DNA from: Salinirussus salinus
GTDB lineage: Archaea > Halobacteriota > Halobacteria > Halobacteriales > Haloarculaceae
DNA: 64,000 bases
Assembly: GCF_009831455.1 (NCBI RefSeq)
Contig: NZ_WOWO01000003.1
Coordinates: forward strand, 1-64,000
Direction of reading: 5' to 3'
Below the pieces are notes generated by a model that saw only the letters and a list, made by a program, of their open reading frames with translations, was not told where the DNA came from and made no database searches. Made by a program: the position numbers and the translations under genes. Shown here one piece after another: positions 41,473 to 50,331 of this stretch; the first letter of the stretch is position 1; every line of letters starts with the position of its first letter.

Positions 41473-42399
41473 GTGGACAGTCGCCTCCGGACCGTCGGCG
41501 CGTTCGTCACGCTGGCCGTCGTCTGGGGGTTTTCGTTCCTGTCGATCGCCGTCGGCCTGGAGTCGCTGGCGCCGCTTCTGTTCGCGGCCTTCCGGTACGA
41601 CGTCGCCGCCGTGGTGTTGCTCGGCTACGCGCTGGTCCGGGGGGTCGACTGGGCGCCGACGGCCCCTGCGGACGCCGCGGCCGTCGTCGCCGGCGGGGTC
41701 TTCCTGGTCAGCGCCAACGGGTTTCTGTTCGTCGGCCAGCAGACCGTCCCCAGCGGCGTGGCCGCGATCATGCAGAGTCTCGTCCCCATCGTCACCTCGC
41801 TGTGGGCGCTGGCCCTGCTGCCCGAGGAGCGGGTCTCCGGGGCCGGCGCGGTCGGGATCGGACTCGGATTCGTGGGCGTCGCGCTGGTGGTCCGCCCGGA
41901 CCCGACGAACCTGCTGGGCGGCGACGCGGTCGGCCGGCTGCTCATCCTCGCGCAGGTGACGAGCGCGGCGCTGGGCGGCGTCCTGATCCAGCGGGCGAAG
42001 CCGACACTCGACCGGGCGGCGCTGTCGGGCTGGTCGATGCTCCTGGGCGGGCTCCTCCTGCACGCCGGCAGCGCCGGTCTCGGCGAGGCGTTCGCGCTCC
42101 CGACGACAACCATCGGATGGCTCGCGGTCGGCTACCTCGGCGTGTTCGCTACCGGCCTGGCCTTCTTCATCTACTACTGGCTGCTGGAGACCCGCGGCGC
42201 GCTGGAGACCTCGCTGGTGGCGTATCTGGTGCCGGTAGTCGCGACCGTCGCCGGGGTCGTCGTCCTCGGCGAGGAGATCACCGTGCTGACTGTCGTCGGC
42301 TTCGGCGTCGTCTTCCTCGGCTTCGTCCTGCTGAAGCGCCGTGCCATCGCCGCCCTCGTGGACGAGGTCGGCCGGGCAGTCGAGCGCCCGGGAGACTGA
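41473..42399 (+). CDS. EamA/DMT family transporter
   Basis: A 308-residue membrane protein with ten helices arranged as two EamA repeats (about 1-138 and 148-290). Segments such as FLSIAVGLESLAPLLFAAFRYDVAA, SGVAAIMQSLVPIVTSLWALALLPEE and ALETSLVAYLVPVVATVAGVVVLGEE are typical. Such carriers export or import metabolites such as amino acids or purines; the substrate is not readable. It starts at GTG 41473 after the family opening VDSRLRTVGAFVTLAVVWG. The stop is followed directly by the SDR remnant on the other strand. Confidence 0.9.
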   Translation: MDSRLRTVGAFVTLAVVWGFSFLSIAVGLESLAPLLFAAFRYDVAAVVLLGYALVRGVDWAPTAPADAAAVVAGGVFLVSANGFLFVGQQTVPSGVAAIMQSLVPIVTSLWALALLPEERVSGAGAVGIGLGFVGVALVVRPDPTNLLGGDAVGRLLILAQVTSAALGGVLIQRAKPTLDRAALSGWSMLLGGLLLHAGSAGLGEAFALPTTTIGWLAVGYLGVFATGLAFFIYYWLLETRGALETSLVAYLVPVVATVAGVVVLGEEITVLTVVGFGVVFLGFVLLKRRAIAALVDEVGRAVERPGD

Positions 42400-42683
42400 C
42401 TACCGGAACTGCATCCCGCCGTTGAGGACTTCGCCCTGGACGTGGTCGTTCATGTCGGTCTCGACGGGACCGGGCGCGACCGCGTTGGCCTGGAGGCCCC
42501 CGCCGCCGTACTCCCGGGCCAGCGCCCGGGTCAGCCCGTGCAGGCCGGCCTTGCTCGCCGCGTAGCCCGCGTCGACGGTCCCGGCGGTGCCGCCGATCGA
42601 GGAGACGAACACGACGTCGCCATCGGGTTCGAGGTGCTCGACGGCCGCGCGGGTGCCCCTCTCGCCGGGGAGACCGTCGCCGT
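42400..42683 (-). pseudogene. eroded short-chain dehydrogenase/reductase
   Basis: About 94 codons of an SDR (normally about 240). It opens mid-protein (GERGTRAAVEHLEPDGDVVFVSS) right after the hpt stop, keeps the catalytic YxxxK (YAASK) and APGPVETDM, then jumps from NDHV to QGEVLNGGMQFR, the usual SDR end. The coenzyme-binding N-terminus is missing and about 45 residues between ETDM and the C-terminus are deleted. The ATG at 42612 would give a 70-residue protein that cannot bind NAD. It is a remnant. Confidence 0.8.
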
Positions 42684-43253
42684 TCAGTCGTCGCCCTGCT
42701 CGTCCACAATGACGACCTCCCCGCCCTGGATGTCGACGTTGATCAGCGTCTTCACGTGGTAGCCGGCCTCGTCGACGGCGTTCTCGCCGCCGACTTTCTT
42801 GATGACGGCGACGGTGTCGACGACCTCGGCCCCGATCCCGTCGAGCGCGTCGAGCAGGGCGGCGAGCGTCCCGCCGGTCGAGAGCACGTCGTCGATGACG
42901 ACCACGCGGTCGCCCGCGCTGACGTCGTTGATGAACATCTCCGACTCCTCGTAGCCCGTCGCTTTCGAGAGGGCGACTTCCCCGTCGAGGCCGTACTCCC
43001 GCTTGCGGGCGACGACGACGGGGATGTCGGTCATCAGCGAGACTGCGGTGGAGATGTGGATCCCCATCGCCTCGGGGGCGATGATCTTGTCCACGTCGTC
43101 GATGTCGGCCTTGCGGACGATCCGGACGACGATCTCCCGCAAGAGCTTGGGGTCGAGCTTGGGGACGCCGTCGCTGACCGGGTGGATGAAGTAGTGGTAC
43201 CCCTCTTTCTCGACGATCGGCGTCTCCCGCAGCGAGTCCGCGAGCCGGTCCAT
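42684..43253 (-). CDS. hpt: hypoxanthine/guanine phosphoribosyltransferase
   Basis: A 189-residue archaeal HGPRT (APRT-like class) that salvages hypoxanthine and guanine with PRPP. The PRPP-binding motif [14 protein letters not shown] spans residues 117-130; the family head is [31 protein letters not shown]. The start at 43253 is the family Met; an earlier one adds 13 odd residues. It is alone on the strand. Just downstream lies the SDR remnant, its 5' end cut at the hpt stop. Confidence 0.93.
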   Translation of the reverse strand: MDRLADSLRETPIVEKEGYHYFIHPVSDGVPKLDPKLLREIVVRIVRKADIDDVDKIIAPEAMGIHISTAVSLMTDIPVVVARKREYGLDGEVALSKATGYEESEMFINDVSAGDRVVVIDDVLSTGGTLAALLDALDGIGAEVVDTVAVIKKVGGENAVDEAGYHVKTLINVDIQGGEVVIVDEQGDD

Positions 43254-43359
43254 ACCCGCGGTACTGCCAGGCCGGGCAAAAACCTGTCTCACCGGGCCCG
43301 CCGCCGGCCGCCCGCGGAGACGGCCGGACCGGGCGGACGGGGGTAGCCCGGGCGCCGAC

Positions 43360-43848
43360 TCACCCCGTCACCTCGATGACCACCGGCTCGCGGTACAGCG
43401 TGGTCTCGCCGCCGGACGCGCGCAACACCAGCCGGAGCTGGCCGATGTACCGCTCCCGGTCGACCGCTCCGGGGTCGAAACTCAGCCGGTCCATCGAGAG
43501 TTCCTTCTGTCCCTGCTCGCCGGGGCGGAGGAAGAAGACCGACGAGCGGCTCTTGAGCTCGGGGACGCTCAGCGAGTAGGTGAGTACGGGCTGGCCAGTC
43601 ACGGCCGAGACGTCGACGGCGGCGTCGGGCACCTCCAGGTAGTAGACGTCGGTGCCGTACTGCCCGGGCTCGAGTGTGGCCCGGTCGGGCATCGAGACCA
43701 CCGAGACCGTCGCCGACCCGGTGCCGGGTGCCGGCCCCGAGACCCCGCCCTCCGGGACGGTGACGGCGCCGACCAGCGGCCCGCTGGCGACCGTCACCAA
43801 GACGATGACCGCGGCCGTCGCGTAGACGGCTGCCCGCGAGCGTTCCAT
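43360..43848 (-). CDS. exported protein of unknown function
   Basis: A 162-residue protein. Residues 5-25 form a signal or membrane helix ([21 protein letters not shown]). The rest is a soluble domain of beta-strand character ([72 protein letters not shown]) that I read as a secreted Ig-like or beta-sandwich domain. The start at 43848 (MERSRAAV) was chosen because upstream residues are Arg/Pro-rich. It lies 111 bp after the pilin gene on the same strand. No family recognised. Confidence 0.65.
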   Translation of the reverse strand: MERSRAAVYATAAVIVLVTVASGPLVGAVTVPEGGVSGPAPGTGSATVSVVSMPDRATLEPGQYGTDVYYLEVPDAAVDVSAVTGQPVLTYSLSVPELKSRSSVFFLRPGEQGQKELSMDRLSFDPGAVDRERYIGQLRLVLRASGGETTLYREPVVIEVTG

Positions 43849-43959
43849 CGGTCGCCCGGAAGCGGCCAGCGCACAAAAGGGTTCCCGGAACCCGGTCGCA
43901 GGCACCGGCACCCGCCGCACGCGTCGGTGCCTGCGCGGGGCGGAGCGGTGCCGCGCCGC

Positions 43960-44448
43960 TCAGCCCGGCACGTCGACGGCGGTCAGCGTCGCGGTCCGGG
44001 CGCCGCCGGGCGCGGTCCAGACGACCCGCACGGTGTCGCCGGGCGCGACCGCGAGCGCGAAGCTGTCGCCGGCACCCACCTGGCTCCCGGCGGCGTAGGA
44101 GGGAGTGTCTGCGAGCTGGTCCGACCCCCCTGGATAGCTGACGCTGACCCGCTCGGCCTCGATCCCGTCCCCGCTCGTGAACGCGACGTCGAGTTCCCCG
44201 GTTTCGTCGGTGCTGTCGCCGTCGAAGTCGTCCCCGTAGGAGTGGTCCCAGCTGTCGGCCGAGGCCGCGGGGCTCCCGGTGTACTTCGTCGAGAAACTCG
44301 TCTGCGGGGCGGTCGTGTTGATACGGTCGCCGAAGCCGAAGACGAAGGCGGCGGCCGTGGCAGCCAGCACGACCGTCACGGCCACCATCAGGACGACGCC
44401 GATGACCGGGCTGACCGACCGGTCCTCGCGCAGCGCACCCAGCTTCAC
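43960..44448 (-). CDS. archaeal type IV pilin-like protein
   Basis: A 162-residue type IV pilin-like protein. The N-terminus REDRSVSPVIGVVLMVAVTV is the class III signal: charged head, then the SPVIGVVLMV hydrophobic segment processed by the archaeal prepilin peptidase. The rest is a small acidic, Ser/Thr-rich globular domain. It starts at GTG 44448 (VKLGALREDRS), within the family's usual spacing. It could be a pilin subunit or secreted pseudopilin. It lies between coaBC and the exported protein, all on the minus strand. Confidence 0.85.
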   Translation of the reverse strand: MKLGALREDRSVSPVIGVVLMVAVTVVLAATAAAFVFGFGDRINTTAPQTSFSTKYTGSPAASADSWDHSYGDDFDGDSTDETGELDVAFTSGDGIEAERVSVSYPGGSDQLADTPSYAAGSQVGAGDSFALAVAPGDTVRVVWTAPGGARTATLTAVDVPG

Positions 44449-44591
44449 GGCACTCCCCCCAGGTCGTCCGCCCTGTCCACGTCGCCCGTCTCGCCCGCGT
44501 CGCGCTCCCGCCGCCCGCGCCCTGCGTTGTGGTGGACGGTTCGGGACACGGTCTGTATGCCGGCCGGCCGCCGGTATAAACGCTCCGGCCC

Positions 44592-45746
44592 TCACCCCAG
44601 GACGCCGGCCAGCCGGTCGGCCACCCGGGCGCCCAGGTCGGCTTTCGACCCCTCGACGGTCTCGACCCCGTCGGCATCCACCAGCAGCGCGCGAGTCCGC
44701 TCGGCGCCCATCACGCTCGCGTCGTTACCGACGACGAAGGCCAGGCCGACCCGCTCCATCGTCTCGCGGGCCTTCTCGACGATGGTCTCGTCGTCGCCGC
44801 CGGTCTCGGCCTTGAAGCCGACGACCGGCAGGTCGGGATGGCTCTCGCGGACGGTGTCGATCAGCTTCGGCGTCGGTTCCAGTTCCAGCGTTAGCTCCTG
44901 GCCCGAGCGCAGTTTCTCGCCGGCGGTGTCGACGGTGTAGTCGGAGATGGCCGCCGCCGAGACCAGCGCGTCCGCGTCGGAGGCGTGCTCTTCGACGGCC
45001 GCGAGCATCTCGGCGGCGCTCTCGACCCGTTCGGTCTCCGCCCAGGGCACCTCGGGCCCGTCGTGGACGAGCACGACCTCCGCGCCGCGTGCGTAGCAGG
45101 CCCGGGCGACCGCCCGGCCGGTCTTCCCGGAGGCGCGGTTCGAGAGCGTCCGGATGGGGTCGACCGACTCGGTGGTCGCGCCGCTGGTGACGACGACGGT
45201 CTCCCCGGCGAGGGGGTCCCCGCTGGTGGCCCGGGCGACCTCCGTGACGATAGCCTCCTCCGCGGCTATCTTCGCCTTTCCCTCCTCGATGCGTGGGTCG
45301 GCGAAGCCGACGTCCCACTCCGCCAGCCGGTCCAGCGCGTCGAGCACCCCGGGGTGGTCGTACATCGGCTCGTGCATCGCCGGCACCACCACGACGGGAA
45401 CCCCGGCGCCGAAGGCCGTCGTCGCGCAGGTGGTGACCGGCGTGTCGTCGACCGCGGCGGCCATCTTCCCCACCGTGTTGGCGGTCGCCGGCGCCACGAG
45501 CAGGACGTCGGCCCACCCCTCCCGGCCACAGAGTTCGACGTGCTCGACGCTCCCGGTGATCTCGGTGACGACGTCGTTATCGGTGGCGTACTCCAGCGCC
45601 CAGGGGTGGATGATCCCCTCGGCAGCGGGAGTCATCACCCCGCGGACCGCCGCCCCCTGGCGGCGGAGTTCGTGGGCGAGTTCGACCGTCTTCACGGCCG
45701 CGATCGAGCCCGCGACCCCGAGTGCGACGTTCACTCCTTCCAGCAC
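44592..45746 (-). CDS. coaBC: bifunctional phosphopantothenoylcysteine decarboxylase / phosphopantothenate-cysteine ligase
   Basis: A 384-residue CoaBC, which makes 4'-phosphopantetheine for coenzyme A. The CoaC flavodomain (about 1-175) includes GVNVALGVAGSIAAVKT, the catalytic His region (SVEHVEL) and LLVAPATANTVGKMAAAVDD. The CoaB ligase (about 180-384) shows VVVTSGATTESVDPIRTLSNRASGKTG and LVSAAAISDYTV. The length is normal for the fused archaeal enzyme. ATG at 45746. It is followed, 143 bp on, by the pilin gene on the same strand. Confidence 0.95.
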   Translation of the reverse strand: MLEGVNVALGVAGSIAAVKTVELAHELRRQGAAVRGVMTPAAEGIIHPWALEYATDNDVVTEITGSVEHVELCGREGWADVLLVAPATANTVGKMAAAVDDTPVTTCATTAFGAGVPVVVVPAMHEPMYDHPGVLDALDRLAEWDVGFADPRIEEGKAKIAAEEAIVTEVARATSGDPLAGETVVVTSGATTESVDPIRTLSNRASGKTGRAVARACYARGAEVVLVHDGPEVPWAETERVESAAEMLAAVEEHASDADALVSAAAISDYTVDTAGEKLRSGQELTLELEPTPKLIDTVRESHPDLPVVGFKAETGGDDETIVEKARETMERVGLAFVVGNDASVMGAERTRALLVDADGVETVEGSKADLGARVADRLAGVLG

Positions 45747-45837
45747 ACCCCCCCGTTGGCCCGCCCGGCATGTAAACTGTTCCGGGCCCGAGGTCGGGCC
45801 CCAGGCGGGAACGGAGCCGGGTCGGACAGGGGGGTCT

Positions 45838-46323
45838 CTACCCGGACGTGACGAACTCTATCTCGCCGGTACAGCCGTCGCCGAAGGCCGACGCGGCGAC
45901 CAGCGACCGGACCTTGCTCTCGCTCGGCCCGCCGACCGTCACGAGCCAGCTACCGGTCTGCAACAGTCCGCCGGCCGCGGCCGACTGGGTGTCGCTGTTC
46001 GCCGCCGCCTGCCGGAGCAGTTCGGCCGCGCCCGAGGCGCTGTCGCTCGACTCGAACTCGAACACCGCCATCGTGAGCGTGTTCCCGTCGCCGTCGGCGT
46101 AGACGCCCTGGGCCTGGCCCTGCAACCCGTCGAGCTGGATGCCGCTGCTCCCGGAAGTGGCCGACTCCTGAGTGAAGCTGTCGCCGCCGGAGGGCAGCAC
46201 CTCCGACGGTGACCCGGAAGGTGCCGAACACCCGCCCCCGAGGAAGGGAACCGAGGAGCATCCTGCGAGCCCTGCAGCGGCCGCGGCGGCCGGCGCCGTC
46301 TTCAGTACGTCTCGGCGATTCAT
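45838..46323 (-). CDS. Tat-exported lipoprotein of unknown function
   Basis: A 161-residue protein. A Tat motif (RR at 3-4, MNRRDVLKTA) runs into a poly-Ala segment and the lipobox LAGC with lipidation Cys22. The mature part is a small acidic Ser/Gly-rich domain (about 60-161, QGVYADGDGNTLTMAVFEFESSD, VTVGGPSESKVRSLVAASAFGDGC). No family is recognised. It lies 91 bp upstream of coaBC and divergent from the SRPBCC gene. Confidence 0.75.
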   Translation of the reverse strand: MNRRDVLKTAPAAAAAAGLAGCSSVPFLGGGCSAPSGSPSEVLPSGGDSFTQESATSGSSGIQLDGLQGQAQGVYADGDGNTLTMAVFEFESSDSASGAAELLRQAAANSDTQSAAAGGLLQTGSWLVTVGGPSESKVRSLVAASAFGDGCTGEIEFVTSG

Positions 46324-46473
46324 ACACCCCCGACGAGTCGGCTCACTTGCATAAAACCACCCATATTATCACCGATCGTGTTCGGGGTCGCGGCGGAGCG
46401 CGGGCCCACGCGCCGGCGCGGACAGCGCTCCGGCGGGGCGTGAGGCTTACGTACTGGCGACCGAACTACAGGT

Positions 46474-47004
46474 GTGGACAGCATCGAGGTCAGTACCGTC
46501 GTCTACCTGCCGCCCGAGGAGGTCTACGAGTTCCTGCTGGATTTCCCGCAGTACGCCGAGTACTCCAAACACCTCCGGGAGGTTCGCCGGCGCGGCGACG
46601 GCGGGACCGGCACGAACTACGACATCACCTTCGCGTGGTGGCGCCTCTCCTACACGGCGGTCTCGAAGGTGACTGACCTCGAGCCACCACGACGGATCGA
46701 CTGGCGACTCGTGAAAGACCTCGATGCCCGGGGCCACTGGCAGGTCGACCCCGAACCGGAGGCCGCTCCGGAAGGCGTCGAGGAAGCCTCCCGCGTCCGG
46801 CTGTACATCGAGTTCGCCCCCGAGTCAGCCGACGAGCGGCTGATCGACCTGCCGCAGTTCGTCTCGCTTGACTGGCTGGTCGACCGGGTGAAACCGAAGG
46901 TGAAACGCGAGGCCGAGCGCATCGTCCACCGGATCGTCGCCGACCTCGAGGGCGAGCCCCGCGAGGTTACCCTCACCATCCACGCCGCGCCGGATTCCGT
47001 GTAA
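46474..47004 (+). CDS. SRPBCC family protein
   Basis: A 176-residue START/polyketide-cyclase-like protein. Its opening SIEVSTVVYLPPEEVYEFLLDFPQYAEYSKHL is the standard SRPBCC pattern for a hydrophobic pocket that binds small molecules or lipids. The C-terminal helix (VDRVKPKVKREAERIVHRIVADLEG) is also typical. The start is GTG 46474. It is related to coenzyme Q-binding (COQ10-like) proteins, but the ligand is unknown. It lies alone, convergent with the halocyanin gene 40 bp on. Confidence 0.85.
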   Translation: MDSIEVSTVVYLPPEEVYEFLLDFPQYAEYSKHLREVRRRGDGGTGTNYDITFAWWRLSYTAVSKVTDLEPPRRIDWRLVKDLDARGHWQVDPEPEAAPEGVEEASRVRLYIEFAPESADERLIDLPQFVSLDWLVDRVKPKVKREAERIVHRIVADLEGEPREVTLTIHAAPDSV

Positions 47005-47044
47005 CGCGGGTGCCGCGGGCCGTCGCGTTGCCCCCGTCGACGGG

Positions 47045-47689
47045 CTACTCCTCGAAGTCGCCGTAGTCCCCGCCGTACTTCATGAAGAAGTAGGCCAGGC
47101 CGAGCGTCGCGACCATCACGAAGCCCGTGGCGACGCCGATCGTCTTCGCGCCGTCGGGCAGGACCCGCGGCTCGCCGCCGCCACCGTCGCCGCCGCCGGC
47201 GGTGGGATAGTCCGACCCGACGACCACGGACCCTTTCATCCCCAGCCCCCGGTGTGGCGTACAGAAGTAGTTGTAGATGCCGTCTTCCTCGAAGGTATAC
47301 TCGTAGTTGACGCCGGCGGCAGTGTAGAGGTCACTCTCAAACTCGCCGTCCTGGTGGACGACGTTGTGTTCCTGATTGCCGGTCCACTCGAACTGGATGG
47401 TGGTCCCGGCGTCAACGTGAACGGCAGCGGGAGTGTACCCGTAAGGACCACCGTTAGCCTCCGTCCCCACCCGGACGGTGACCTGGTCGTTCCCGCGCAT
47501 GTCCTCGACGCCGTTGAAATTCCCGACGTCGTCCAGCCACCCGCCGAAATCCGGCTCCCCGCCACCGCCGCCACCGCCCTCCGTCGTCTCCTGGGCGGCG
47601 GCAGTTCCGGTCGCGGCCGTCGCGGCGGCGCCCCCGGCGGCCGCCCGGATGAATCCACGGCGGGAAACGTCCGCGTCACTGTCGGTCAT
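47045..47689 (-). CDS. halocyanin (membrane-anchored blue copper protein)
   Basis: A 214-residue type I copper protein that would carry electrons at the outer membrane face. It has a Tat signal (RRGFIRAAAGG, RR at 10-11), a Gly-rich linker, then the cupredoxin domain (about 46-158) with the four copper ligands His108, Cys143, His146 and Met151. A Gly-rich spacer and C-terminal membrane helix (about 183-205) follow. The start is ATG 47689. The helix at the C-terminus rather than an N-terminal lipid anchor is a known variant. It is convergent with the SRPBCC gene. Confidence 0.93.
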   Translation of the reverse strand: MTDSDADVSRRGFIRAAAGGAAATAATGTAAAQETTEGGGGGGGEPDFGGWLDDVGNFNGVEDMRGNDQVTVRVGTEANGGPYGYTPAAVHVDAGTTIQFEWTGNQEHNVVHQDGEFESDLYTAAGVNYEYTFEEDGIYNYFCTPHRGLGMKGSVVVGSDYPTAGGGDGGGGEPRVLPDGAKTIGVATGFVMVATLGLAYFFMKYGGDYGDFEE

Positions 47690-47753
47690 GTGCCCGGCTT
47701 TGTAGTGGCGGGTAGTGAATACTTCGCTTTCGCGTGCAGCGGGACGGCGGGGC

Positions 47754-48008
47754 TCACAGCGCGAGCGAGAGGACCGCGCCGACGAACAGCCCGGCGATCA
47801 GCGCGCCGACGAGCACGAAGAAGGCGTTCTCGGGGTCGATACTCCCCGGCGTGACCGGCCGGTCCGGGCGCAGCGTGCCGGCGACGTTCCCGCTGGCCTC
47901 GTCCCCGTCCGCCGTGCCGCGCTCGCCCGCCCCCTCGTCGCTCGCCTCCTCGTCCTCGAGGTCCTCGAGCGAGAACCGCCACTCCTCGCCGTCGTCGGGT
48001 GCAGCCAT
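47754..48008 (-). CDS. small membrane-anchored acidic protein
   Basis: An 84-residue protein. Residues 1-50 are very acidic (DDGEEWRFSLEDLEDEEASDEGAGE), and residues 60-84 form one membrane helix (ENAFFVLVGALIAGLFVGAVLSLAL). The EEWRFSLEDL start is a pattern I have seen in uncharacterised haloarchaeal proteins, but I cannot name it with confidence. The start at 48008 was chosen because the 24 upstream residues are Arg/Ala-rich. It lies 64 bp upstream of the halocyanin gene on the same strand and 90 bp from the metG stop. Confidence 0.7.
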   Translation of the reverse strand: MAAPDDGEEWRFSLEDLEDEEASDEGAGERGTADGDEASGNVAGTLRPDRPVTPGSIDPENAFFVLVGALIAGLFVGAVLSLAL

Positions 48009-48098
48009 AGCCGACCTTGACGGCCCAGCGACAAAAGCCCCTGCATCCGTCGCGGGGCTGTACCCGCGTGACCGCGCCACTGCACCCGCGTGCCCGCG

Positions 48099-50240
48099 CT
48101 ACCGCACCCGCGTGCCGACCGGCGCGTCCGCGTGGGTCGTCAGCAGGTCGGCCTCCTCGCCGGCCGCCAGCACCATCCCGTTGGATTCGTAGCCGAACAG
48201 CTCCGCTCTCTCCATGTTCGCCAGCAGGACACACCGCGTTCCGGGGAGGTCGGCGGCGTCGTGCAGCCCCTTGATCCCGGCGACGACTTGCCGGGTCTCG
48301 ACCCCGATGTCGACCTCCAGGCGCATCAGGTCGTCCGAGTCCTCGATCGGCTCCGCGACCGTGATCTCGCCGACTCGCATGTCAAGTTCCTGGAACGCTT
48401 CGAAGGAGACCCGCCCGTCGGCAAGCGGTTCCAGGTCGCCTGCGTCCGCGGCGTCACCCGCTTCCGGCTCGCCGTCGTCACCGTCCCCGTCGGCCCCGGC
48501 GTCCCCATCGCTCGCGGCGGCGACCCGCTCGCGCAGCGTCTCGTTCAGCCCGGCGACGCGCTCGTCTTCGACCTGCGTGAACAGCTCCTCGGGCTCGCCG
48601 AACTCGGCCGGCGGGGCCGCCAGCGCGTCCTCGAGGGCGGCGTCGGCGACCGTCCCGGTCTCGCCGAGCTGGGTCCACAGCCGCTCGGCGGTCTCGGGCA
48701 TCACCGGCTGCATCAACACGGCACACGCCTTGGCGAGCTGGACGCAGTCGCGGATGACCTGTGCGGCCCGGTCGGGCTCGTCGTCGACGAGGTTCCAGGG
48801 TTCGTTGCGCTGGATGTACTCGTTGCCGAAGTCCGCGAGCTCGACCGCCGCCTCGCCGACCGCCCGGATGTCGTAGTCGGCCACCGCGTCCTCGAACGCG
48901 GCGACGGCATCCTCGACCCGCTCGCGGACCTCCGGGCCGGGCTCGGCGTCGGGCGTGCCGTCGTAGTTGCGGTGGGCAAAGAGGAGCGCGCGGTAACAGA
49001 AGTTGCCGAGGTTGCCGACGAGTTCGCCGTTGACCCGCTCGGCGAAGCGGTCCCAGGAGAAGTCGACGTCCGTCTCCAGACCCGCGCCCGTCACGATGTA
49101 GTAGCGGAACAGGTCGGGGTGGAAGCTGGTCTCGAGATACTCGTCGGCCCAGACGGCGCGGTTCCGGGAGGTCGACAGCGCCTTCCCGTCGATGCCGACG
49201 AAGCCGGTCGCGAGCACCGCCCGGGGCTCGTTGTACCCCGCCCCCCGGAGCATCGAGGGCCAGAAGACGGTGTGGTGCTGGATGATGTCCCGGCCGATGA
49301 CGTGGATGATTTCGCCGCCCTCGTCGGTCCACCCCGCCTCCCACCCGGTGCCGTGGCGCTGTTCGCCACCGACCGTCCAGACGTCCCGCCAGTCGTACTC
49401 CTCGGCCCCGACCCGCTCGGTGTACTGCTTGGTCGAGGAGACGTACTCGATGGGGGCGTCGACCCAGACGTAGAGGACGAGGTCCTCCTCGCCTTCGCCC
49501 GGATAGTCGATCCCCCAGTCCATATCGCGGGTGATACAGAGGTCCTGCAGTTCCCCGTCGACCCACTCCCGGGGCTGGTTGCGGGCGTTGTCGGTCCCCT
49601 CCAGCCGGTCGAGAAAGCCCTGGAGATACTCCTGGAAGTCCGACAGCCGGAGGAACTTGTGCTCGCGCTCGCGGTACTCGGCGGGGTTACCCGTCAGCGT
49701 GGAGACGGGGTCGACGATCTCCCCGGGCTCGAGGTGGCGCTGGCAGCCCTCGTCGCACTCGTCGCCTCTCGCCTTTTCGCCGCAGTAGGGGCAGGTCCCC
49801 TCGACGTAGCGGTCCGGGAGCGGCTGGTCCTCCTCGGCGTCCCAGGCGACCTGGATCTCCTTCTCGAAGACGTGGTCGTTGTCGACCCACGACCGGACGA
49901 ACTCCCGGGTGGTCTCGGTGTTCGTCTCGTCGTGGGTGTGGCCGTAGTTGTCGAACTCGACGTTGAACTCCGGGAAGGTCTCCTCGTAGGTCTCGTGATA
50001 CTCGAGGGCGAACTCCTCGGGGGCGACCCCCTGCTCGGCGGCGTTGACGGCGACGGGCGTCCCGTGCATGTCCGAGCCACAGACGAAGGCGGTCTGCTGG
50101 CCCAGGCGCCGGAGCGCCCTGCTGTAGGCGTCGCCGACGACGTAGGTCCGGAGGTGGCCCACGTGCAGGTCGCCGTTGGCGTAGGGCAGCCCGCAGGTCA
50201 CCACCGCCGGCTGGTCGGTCGGAAGCGGCTCGTGACTCAT
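48099..50240 (-). CDS. metG: methionyl-tRNA synthetase
   Basis: A 713-residue class I synthetase that charges tRNA-Met. The HIGH motif is HVGH at residues 26-29 in PYANGDLHVGHLRTYV, with a zinc knuckle CPYCGEKARGDECDEGC near 155-175. The KMSKS loop reads KALSTSRN near residue 350, a variant with Ser-Thr-Ser. An acidic linker (about 585-615) leads to the C-terminal EMAP/Trbp111-like tRNA-binding domain (about 616-713, DMRVGEITVAEPI). The start is ATG 50240. It is monocistronic, with the RR-GAF gene divergent at 50332. Confidence 0.95.
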   Translation of the reverse strand: MSHEPLPTDQPAVVTCGLPYANGDLHVGHLRTYVVGDAYSRALRRLGQQTAFVCGSDMHGTPVAVNAAEQGVAPEEFALEYHETYEETFPEFNVEFDNYGHTHDETNTETTREFVRSWVDNDHVFEKEIQVAWDAEEDQPLPDRYVEGTCPYCGEKARGDECDEGCQRHLEPGEIVDPVSTLTGNPAEYREREHKFLRLSDFQEYLQGFLDRLEGTDNARNQPREWVDGELQDLCITRDMDWGIDYPGEGEEDLVLYVWVDAPIEYVSSTKQYTERVGAEEYDWRDVWTVGGEQRHGTGWEAGWTDEGGEIIHVIGRDIIQHHTVFWPSMLRGAGYNEPRAVLATGFVGIDGKALSTSRNRAVWADEYLETSFHPDLFRYYIVTGAGLETDVDFSWDRFAERVNGELVGNLGNFCYRALLFAHRNYDGTPDAEPGPEVRERVEDAVAAFEDAVADYDIRAVGEAAVELADFGNEYIQRNEPWNLVDDEPDRAAQVIRDCVQLAKACAVLMQPVMPETAERLWTQLGETGTVADAALEDALAAPPAEFGEPEELFTQVEDERVAGLNETLRERVAAASDGDAGADGDGDDGEPEAGDAADAGDLEPLADGRVSFEAFQELDMRVGEITVAEPIEDSDDLMRLEVDIGVETRQVVAGIKGLHDAADLPGTRCVLLANMERAELFGYESNGMVLAAGEEADLLTTHADAPVGTRVR

Positions 50241-50331
50241 ACCGGTCCGTGCGACCGGCAGGGGCAAAAACGGGCCGGTTCGCCGCCGCTTCCACCGGTG
50301 TTTAACCGTCCCCGGACCCCTACCGGCGTAC

